A stretch of DNA of 18,722 nt from Streptosporangiaceae bacterium (GTDB lineage: Bacteria; Actinomycetota; Actinomycetes; Streptosporangiales; Streptosporangiaceae): contig JASIGD010000378.1 of NCBI GenBank assembly GCA_030045295.1, positions 1-18,722 on the forward strand, in the 5' to 3' direction. Each line of letters starts with the position of its first letter. Positions within the stretch are counted from its first letter, which is position 1. Positions 14,670 through 18,722 of this stretch are shown here, one piece after another. Both the position numbers and the translations under genes were made by a program. The notes under the pieces were generated by a model. That model was not told the DNA's origin, searched no databases, and was given only the letters and a program-made list of their open reading frames with translations.

Positions 14670-15437
14670 CTAGCGCGTGAGTCCGGCCAGGGCGGCGCGG
14701 GTGCGAGGCGACGGTGCCGCGCCGAGCTGCTGCTGCAGGACCTGCCGGCAGCGCTGGTAGGAGCGCATGGCGCTGCCCGGGTTTCCGGCGGCTGCGTGCG
14801 CGCGGATGAGGATCTGCCACGCGGTCTCGCGCAGGGTGTCCAGGTCCAGGACCAGTTCCGCGCTGCGGATGGCCGCAGCGGCCTGGCCGCGCTGAAGCTG
14901 GACTTCGGCCATGCACTCGACCGCTCGGACGCGGTGATCGGACAGCCTGCCGCGCCACGCGTGCGCCCATTCGCCTGGTACGCCGGGCAGGAACGGCCGG
15001 GCGGTGATCAGCCGGGTGACGTAGGCGTGGCAGGCCGCGGCGTCCAGGTCACCCGAGGCCAGCGCGGCCTCAGCCAGATGCACGCTCAACGCGGCGGCGT
15101 CCACGTCCACCCATCCGTCGCGCGGGAGCCGGAACTGGTAGGCGCCGAATGCGTTGCGGATCAGTTCGTGACCAGGCAGCCCGGCGCGGGAAAGCGCGGC
15201 GCGGATCTTGCTGATCAGGGACTTCAGCGAGTTCTCCCAGGCCGCGGGCGGGGCCGCGGGCCAAAGCTGATCGGCCAGCTCATCGCGCGACAGCGGGCGG
15301 GCGTGTTCGGCGATCAGGAAGCCGAGCAGGTGACGGCCCTGCGGACCGGGCAGGTCCGTTTCCGCGACCAGGTACTCACCGGATTCCAGGCACAACGGCC
15401 CGGTGAGATACGCCCGCAGATCGGTCAAGCCAGCCAC
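14670..15437 (-). CDS. BTAD/SARP-type transcriptional regulator
   Basis: A regulator of about 255 residues with an N-terminal winged-helix (OmpR/PhoB-like) part (about 1-100; LLGFLIAEHARPLSRDELADQLWP, then NSLKSLISKIRAAL) and a C-terminal bacterial transcriptional activator domain (about 105-250; TPR-like helices ending SYQRCRQVLQQQLGAAPSPRT). There is no downstream ATPase part, so it is a stand-alone small SARP-like protein. The long open frame to 15701 is not coding upstream of about 15437, since that part is antisense to the DUF1059 gene. GTG 15437 and TTG 15428 (GGGGAG eight bases upstream of the TTG) are both possible starts. It is divergent from the DUF1059-SRPBCC pair, which it may control. 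Confidence 0.85.
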   Translation of the reverse strand: MAGLTDLRAYLTGPLCLESGEYLVAETDLPGPQGRHLLGFLIAEHARPLSRDELADQLWPAAPPAAWENSLKSLISKIRAALSRAGLPGHELIRNAFGAYQFRLPRDGWVDVDAAALSVHLAEAALASGDLDAAACHAYVTRLITARPFLPGVPGEWAHAWRGRLSDHRVRAVECMAEVQLQRGQAAAAIRSAELVLDLDTLRETAWQILIRAHAAAGNPGSAMRSYQRCRQVLQQQLGAAPSPRTRAALAGLTR

Positions 15438-15462
15438 TCCCCAACCATCCGGCAACCCTTCG

Positions 15463-15472
15463 AGCGTAGTCT
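15463..15472. promoter_or_regulatory. overlapping divergent -10-like boxes
   Basis: TACGCT on the minus strand (15468-15463) and TAGTCT on the plus strand (15467-15472) share two base pairs. Each matches TANNNT and would give a short leader (about 15-25 nt) to the BTAD gene and the DUF1059 gene. Overlapping promoters would make the two directions mutually exclusive. No convincing -35 boxes are seen. Confidence 0.25.
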
Positions 15473-15501
15473 GCGCACGAGTCCGACCGAAGGAGCCCGG
15501 G

Positions 15502-15660
15502 ATGGAGAAGGAGATCGCGTGCGACTGCGGCTGGCGGGTCCGCGGCACCGACGAAGAGCTGATCGCAGCGGCCCAGGAACACGGCCGCCACGCCCACGAC
15601 ATGGTCCCGACACCCGAGCAGGTGCTGGCCACCGCCAAGCCTGTCATGACACAGGAGTAA
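15502..15660 (+). CDS. DUF1059 domain small protein
   Basis: A 52-residue protein consisting of one DUF1059 domain. C7 and C9 (IACDCGWRVRG) and the His-rich EHGRHAHDM segment (H27, H30, H32) could bind a metal ion, which is a guess from composition. ATG 15502 has AAGGAG seven bases upstream. The stop is followed after four bases by the TTG start of the SRPBCC gene, whose ribosome site AGGAG lies inside the last codons of this gene; translation of the two is therefore probably coupled. The function of DUF1059 is unknown. In this position it is transcribed away from the BTAD regulator. Confidence 0.88.
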   Translation: MEKEIACDCGWRVRGTDEELIAAAQEHGRHAHDMVPTPEQVLATAKPVMTQE

Positions 15661-15664
15661 GCAG

Positions 15665-16108
15665 TTGAAGACCATTCACCACGTGTTCGACACCGCGGCA
15701 CCGCGGGACAAGGTATTCGCGGCGCTGACGACCGCCGACGGACTGGCCGGATGGTGGACCACCATCGTGAAGGCCGAGGCCGCGGCTGCGGCCGGCGCGG
15801 TGGTGCATCTCACCTTCGCCGGTGATTTCAATCCTGACCTGCGGGTCACCGCGCTCGAGCCACCCGCCCTGGTGTGCTGGGAATGCGTGGGCGGGCATGA
15901 GCCGTGGGCCCAGAACACGTTCCGTTTCGAGCTCGCGGACAAGGCCGGCGGCACGCTCGTCCGCTTCTGGCAGAACTACGCACGTGAACTCAGCGATGAC
16001 GCCTACGGCGTGTACAACTTCAACTGGGGTTACTACCTGGAAAGCCTGCGGCTGCTGGCCGAGACCGGCGGCGGGAAGCCTTTCCAAGCCGGGGACAGCG
16101 CCGGCTAA
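15665..16108 (+). CDS. SRPBCC/AHSA1-like domain protein
   Basis: A 147-residue START/Bet v1-like protein of the AHSA1-type SRPBCC group: a helix-grip fold with a hydrophobic cavity for a small ligand. Typical signatures are the N-terminal VFDTAAPRDKVFAALTTADGLAGWW, the DLRVTALEPPALVCWEC strand pair and the C-terminal helix NWGYYLESLRLLAETG. TTG 15665 is the start: AGGAG lies seven bases upstream inside the preceding gene. The stop codon falls within a 21-bp tandem duplication, so the last residues may have been changed by slippage. It is coupled to the DUF1059 gene; the ligand is unknown. Confidence 0.9.
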   Translation: MKTIHHVFDTAAPRDKVFAALTTADGLAGWWTTIVKAEAAAAAGAVVHLTFAGDFNPDLRVTALEPPALVCWECVGGHEPWAQNTFRFELADKAGGTLVRFWQNYARELSDDAYGVYNFNWGYYLESLRLLAETGGGKPFQAGDSAG

Positions 16109-16128
16109 GCCGGGGGCAGCGCCGGGCT
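16086..16128 (+). repeat. 21/22-bp tandem duplication across the SRPBCC stop codon
   Basis: Unit one (16086-16106) and unit two (16107-16128) differ by one substitution and one inserted G. Each unit is itself an imperfect inverted repeat (AGCC at one end, GGCT at the other). The TAA stop spans the junction. Replication slippage is the likely cause; the paired copies may form a stem after the gene. Confidence 0.75.
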
Positions 16129-16162
16129 GGCCGCCGTCCGCCCAGGTCACGAACTGTACGTC

Positions 16163-16170
16163 TATACTTT
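16163..16170 (+). promoter_or_regulatory. -10 element of a probable leaderless promoter
   Basis: TATACTTT contains two TANNNT frames: TATACT (16163-16168) and TACTTT (16165-16170). The second ends exactly six bases before GTG 16177. This is the same geometry as at 950 and 6324. Confidence 0.42.
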
Positions 16171-16176
16171 GCTGAC

Positions 16177-16224
16177 GTGTCTCCTCCGAGCGGGCAGGCC
16201 GCGCTCAACCTGGCCACGATCTGA
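16177..16224 (+). CDS. possible 15-codon leader ORF
   Basis: GTG 16177, placed six bases after a TACTTT box, opens a 15-codon frame (MSPPSGQAALNLATI) whose TGA overlaps the ATG of the cNMP-domain ORF as TGATG. This would allow termination-reinitiation coupling, and the downstream ATG has no good SD of its own. It could be a leader peptide or simply the way ribosomes are delivered to the next start. Confidence 0.35.
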   Translation: MSPPSGQAALNLATI

Positions 16225-16541
16225 TGCACGCCAGCGACCTCCGCTCGCTCACCCTCTTCGACGGCCTGACCGATCACCAGCTCGCGGAGCTAGTCCGGCG
16301 TGGCCCGGAAGTCCGGATAGCGCCTGGAGTCGAGCTGTTCCGCGAGGGGGAGCACGCGGACTTCCGGTGGGTGCTCGTCGACGGCGCCATCGATCTGCTG
16401 CGGCACATCGGCCGCGAGGACACCAGGATCGGGAGGATGGACGCGCCGGGGCGCTGGGCGGGCGGGTTCCGCGCCTGGGACGAGCACGGTGTCTACCTCG
16501 CCACCGGCCGCGCCGGGGTAGCGGGGCGAACAGCCAGCTGA
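16224..16541 (+). pseudogene. truncated cyclic nucleotide-binding domain protein
   Basis: A 105-residue frame consisting of most of one cNMP (CRP-like) domain: LRSLTLFDGLTDHQLAELVRRG, then PGVELFREGEHADFRWVLVDGAIDLLR. The phosphate-binding cassette is degenerate (GRWAGGFRAWDEHGVYLATGRA, without the FGE...PR pattern). From memory, actinomycete proteins with this stretch continue into a longer protein, often a histidine-kinase-type ATPase; here the frame stops about a dozen residues later (GRTAS, TGA 16539-16541), and no continuation is found in the other frames of the next 180 bp. It could be a decayed gene or a stand-alone small sensor. The MFS-cNMP gene follows on the same strand. Confidence 0.6.
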
Positions 16542-16722
16542 TTTGCGCACGGACTGCTAGGGCATCATCAAGGCCCGATTCTCGGCTTTGGCGAAGATTG
16601 CTAGTGACGGATGGAGCCTGCGCGGGCGATCATCAAGTCGTGAGCAATCCCGCCTGGGTCGCTGGGGATCGCGGCGGTTCCATTGCGAAGGGCCGAAGGC
16701 GCCCGAGGGCGAGGGATTAGCG
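16542..16722. other. 180-bp non-coding gap between the cNMP fragment and the MFS-cNMP gene
   Basis: All three frames show poor third-position bias, so the open frame from 16588 is not considered part of the transporter. The nine-base word ATCATCAAG occurs twice, 65 bp apart (16564 and 16629), and GCTAG recurs nearby. No promoter or hairpin stands out. It may be scar DNA left by loss of the rest of the upstream gene. Confidence 0.4.
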
Positions 16723-18342
16723 GTGAGGCGGTACGCCTGGCCGGCCGACAGCAGACCGATCCGGCATCTTCTGCTGGCCTGGTGCCTGTGCTACGCCGGC
16801 GACCTGGCCGCGTTCACCGCCGCCTCGGTGTACGCGTACCACGCGGGCGGCGCCGGGCTCGTCGCGGTACTCGGGCTGCTCAAGGCGCTGCCGGGTGCGC
16901 TGCTCGTGCCGCTGTTCACCAGCTGGGCGGACCGGGTGCGGCGGGAACGGCTGCTGATCGTCTCCGTCGTGCCGAGGGCGCTGCTGCTCGCCGGGGCCGC
17001 CGCGGTGATGGCCAGGGGCGGGCAAGGCGTCCTCGTCGTCGTGCTGGTCGGCCTGGAGAGCGGCCTCGGCAGCGTCTTCCGCCAGGTGCAAGCCGCCCTG
17101 CTACCCTGGCTGGCTCGCACTCCCGAGGAGCTGACCAGCGCGAACACGGCCGTCAGCGTGCTGCAGTCGGCGGCCATGGTCGGCGGGCCGGCGATCGCGG
17201 CCGGCCTGCTGGTGATCAGCACGGCGCAATCCGCCATGCTGGCCGCCTGCGGGCTCGTCGCGGTCGGGGCCGCGCTGCTCACGGATGTCCGACCGAGCTC
17301 GTCGCAGCGGCCGGTACAGTCCGCCGGGCGGCTGAAACAACTCAAGCTTGACCTGGCGACGGGGTTCGAGGCCGGGGTCTGGCGGCGCAGCGCGGTGCCG
17401 CTGTTCGTCCCCGCCGCCGTCCAGACCTTCGCCCGGGGTGTCCTCAACGTGCTTACCGTCGTCATCGCCCTGGACCTGTTCAGCCTCGGGTCGGCGGGCG
17501 TCGGCTGGCTCGGGGCGGTGCTCGGCGTGGGAGGAATCCTCGGCGGCCCGCTGGCCGCCACGTTGGTCCGCGGCAAGAGGGTGGCACGCTGCTTCGCCGG
17601 CGGGGTCGCGGGCTGGGGCGTGCCGATGATCCTGCTCGCCTTCGCCCACGCGCCGTACTGGCCGTACCTGGCGCTCGGGGCGATCGGCGTAGCCAACGTC
17701 GTCGGCGACGTGGGCATCTACAGCTCGCTGCAGCAGGTGATCCCGTCCCGCTTGATGGGGCGGGCGCTGGGCGTGCGAAGGGGCGTGCTGCTGCTGTCGA
17801 TGGGGCTCGGCTCGGCCGTCACCCCGCTGCTCATCCATGCCTGGGGCGCCCGCGGCACGCTGCTGGCCACCGGCGTGATGCTCGTGGTGGTCGCCGGCGC
17901 GTTCGTGCCCACCCTGGCGGGCATCGACAGCAGGATCGCATCCCCCGGCCCCGACCTGGCGCTGCTGCGCCAGGTCGCGTTCTTCCGCCCGCTGCCCTAC
18001 GCGATGATCGAGCACCTGGCCACCGAACTGCAGCCGGCGACCTACCAGCCCGGGGACGTGATCATCACCGAAGGCGAGCCAGGAGACCGCTTCTACATCA
18101 TCGTCGAGGGCCGGGTCCGCGCCTCGAAGGAAGGCCAGCAGCTGAACGAGATGAGCGCGCCTGACTCTTTCGGGGAGATCGCCCTGCTGCGGCAGACGCC
18201 AAGGGTCGTCACCATCACCGCCATCAGCCAGCTGGAGGCCAGGATCCTCGCGCGGGACGAGTTCCTGGCCGCCGTGACCGGCAATCCGGAGAGCGCGGAA
18301 AGCGCCGATGAAGTCGTCTCGGGCTGGCTCGAGGTCAAATGA
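16723..18342 (+). CDS. MFS transporter with C-terminal cyclic nucleotide-binding domain
   Basis: A 539-residue fusion. Residues about 15-405 form an MFS-type transporter with some 11-12 helices (SWADRVRRERLL is the loop 2-3 signature; a related RLMGRALGVRRG lies in the second half). Residues about 415-530 form a cNMP domain: LLRQVAFFRPLPYAMIEHLA, then YQPGDVIITEGEPGDRFYII and the phosphate-binding cassette FGEIALLRQTPRVVTITA, with both the ribose-binding Glu and the phosphate-binding Arg in place. The domain is therefore probably able to bind cAMP, cGMP or another nucleotide, unlike the upstream fragment. GTG 16723 is the start (GAGGG seven bases upstream). The transported substrate is unknown; drug-like efflux is typical of this MFS branch. 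Cytoplasmic ligand binding may gate transport. Confidence 0.88.
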   Translation: MRRYAWPADSRPIRHLLLAWCLCYAGDLAAFTAASVYAYHAGGAGLVAVLGLLKALPGALLVPLFTSWADRVRRERLLIVSVVPRALLLAGAAAVMARGGQGVLVVVLVGLESGLGSVFRQVQAALLPWLARTPEELTSANTAVSVLQSAAMVGGPAIAAGLLVISTAQSAMLAACGLVAVGAALLTDVRPSSSQRPVQSAGRLKQLKLDLATGFEAGVWRRSAVPLFVPAAVQTFARGVLNVLTVVIALDLFSLGSAGVGWLGAVLGVGGILGGPLAATLVRGKRVARCFAGGVAGWGVPMILLAFAHAPYWPYLALGAIGVANVVGDVGIYSSLQQVIPSRLMGRALGVRRGVLLLSMGLGSAVTPLLIHAWGARGTLLATGVMLVVVAGAFVPTLAGIDSRIASPGPDLALLRQVAFFRPLPYAMIEHLATELQPATYQPGDVIITEGEPGDRFYIIVEGRVRASKEGQQLNEMSAPDSFGEIALLRQTPRVVTITAISQLEARILARDEFLAAVTGNPESAESADEVVSGWLEVK

Positions 18343-18358
18343 CCTACCCTTCGGCGTC

Positions 18359-18393
18359 TGCCGCAGCAAGGCCCACGCGGCATCCGGCTGCCG
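18359..18393 (+). terminator. alternative hairpins after the MFS-cNMP gene
   Basis: TGCCGC (18359-18364) is complementary to GCGGCA (18377-18382). The core CGGCA can instead pair with TGCCG at 18389-18393 around a six-base loop. Only one stem can form at a time. There is no T-tract. Its position 17 bp after the stop suggests a terminator. Confidence 0.3.
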
Positions 18394-18394
18394 T

Positions 18395-18400
18395 GATAAT
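18395..18400 (+). promoter_or_regulatory. possible -10 box upstream of the SDR gene
   Basis: GATAAT within TGATAAT is close to the TATAAT consensus. It would start transcription near 18407, giving the SDR gene a leader of about 70 nt. An ATG at exactly 18407 opens an overlapping frame that does not read like a protein. Confidence 0.3.
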
Positions 18401-18477
18401 GGCTAGATGCGGCCTGACGCAGCCCGGTGCCCATGGTCGTCGGCTGCCCGTTTTGCGCCCGTGCCGGTAGCTGGCTT

Positions 18478-18722
18478 ATGGACATCGCCGACTTCAGCCT
18501 CGACCTGTTCTCCCTGGCCGGGCGCAACGCTCTGGTCACCGGCGGCAACACCGGCCTCGGCCGGGCCTTCTCCCTCGCCCTGGCCAAGGCCGGCGCCGAC
18601 GTGTTCGCCGTCGGGCTGGTCTCCGACGACGGGACCACCCGCCGGCTCATCGAGGGCGCCGGGCGGCGGATGGAGTTCATGATGACCGACATCACCCAGC
18701 CGGGCGCGGCAGCCGCCATCGT
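18478..18722 (+). CDS. SDR family oxidoreductase, KduD-like (3' partial)
   Basis: The first 81 residues of a short-chain dehydrogenase/reductase run off the window end. LFSLAGRNALVTGGNTGLGRA (about 10-30) contains the TGxxxGxG cofactor-binding loop after the first beta strand, and MMTDIT contains the Asp that contacts the adenine ring. The wording around the Gly motif (TGGNTGLG) resembles 2-dehydro-3-deoxy-D-gluconate 5-dehydrogenase (KduD) and related sugar-acid dehydrogenases. The catalytic Ser-Tyr-Lys lies beyond the window, so the substrate remains open. ATG 18478 is the first start in frame with the homology; no clear SD precedes it. Confidence 0.85.
   Translation, partial: MDIADFSLDLFSLAGRNALVTGGNTGLGRAFSLALAKAGADVFAVGLVSDDGTTRRLIEGAGRRMEFMMTDITQPGAAAAI

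Noticed and set aside
15438..15701. N-terminal extension of the BTAD regulator
   Set aside because: The extension is antisense to the DUF1059 gene, which has its own strong ribosome site, and the extension has no domain.
16564..16637. Two ATCATCAAG copies, considered as attachment or transposition target repeats
   Set aside because: They are only nine bases, 65 bp apart, with no integrase, transposase or flanking inverted repeats.
16588..16722. N-terminal extension of the MFS-cNMP protein
   Set aside because: Third codon positions are not G/C-biased and the peptide is polar and Ser/Arg-rich; GTG 16723 with an SD fits the family start better.
18407..18682. 91-codon ORF placed six bases after a GATAAT box
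   Set aside because: It overlaps the clear SDR frame in another phase and gives a Ser/Pro/Arg/Trp-rich peptide with no domain.

Overview
The window comes from a high-GC actinomycete chromosome. The reasons are very high GC with G/C-rich third codon positions, frequent GTG/TTG starts, and families typical of actinomycetes (BTAD regulator, DUF1707 protein, DUF664/DinB protein, GT-C mannosyltransferase-like proteins). I cannot name the genus. No rRNA, tRNA, insertion sequence, phage gene or CRISPR array was seen.

Layout. 1-4070: a 5'-truncated D,D-peptidase (S11), a DinB/DUF664 protein, a threonine/serine dehydratase on the minus strand with a small secreted or membrane protein upstream, then a dienelactone-hydrolase-like protein and a tautomerase on the plus strand. 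4070-4220: a coding-like 3' remnant without a start. 4220-12032: a cell-envelope block. It holds a VOC protein downstream of a large GT-C-like membrane protein (minus), a divergent pair made of a GT87/MptB-like polyprenol-phosphate mannosyltransferase and a GH76 mannanase-like enzyme separated by 2 nt (plus), and a convergent YfhO-like 948-residue membrane protein (minus). 12334-14486: a 61-residue acidic protein, an amidase-signature enzyme, and a DUF1707 membrane protein on the opposite strand. 14670-16108: a BTAD/SARP-type regulator divergent from a coupled DUF1059-SRPBCC pair. 16177-18342: a short leader ORF, a truncated cyclic-nucleotide-binding (cNMP) protein, and a full-length MFS transporter fused to a C-terminal cNMP domain. 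18478-end: a 3'-truncated KduD-like SDR.

How the genes may work together. The clearest group is the envelope block. Three polytopic proteins of lipid-linked sugar or polymer-modification type surround an endo-alpha-1,6-mannanase-family enzyme, so a role in making or remodelling a mannan-like glycan is a reasonable inference. The GH76 has no visible export signal, which is unusual. The second group is the pair of adjacent cNMP-domain proteins: one is a fragment and the other is fused to a transporter.

The regulatory layer also has structure. Several genes carry a TANNNT (-10-like) box exactly six bases before the start codon, the signature of leaderless transcripts. Several perfect palindromes lie in divergent promoter regions. 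One strong hairpin carries a stop codon in its loop. I did not find an obviously new multi-gene defence or biosynthetic system. The best candidates for follow-up are the GT-C/GH76/YfhO block, the duplicated cNMP arrangement with its leader ORF, and the nested operator-like repeat at 12076-12112.
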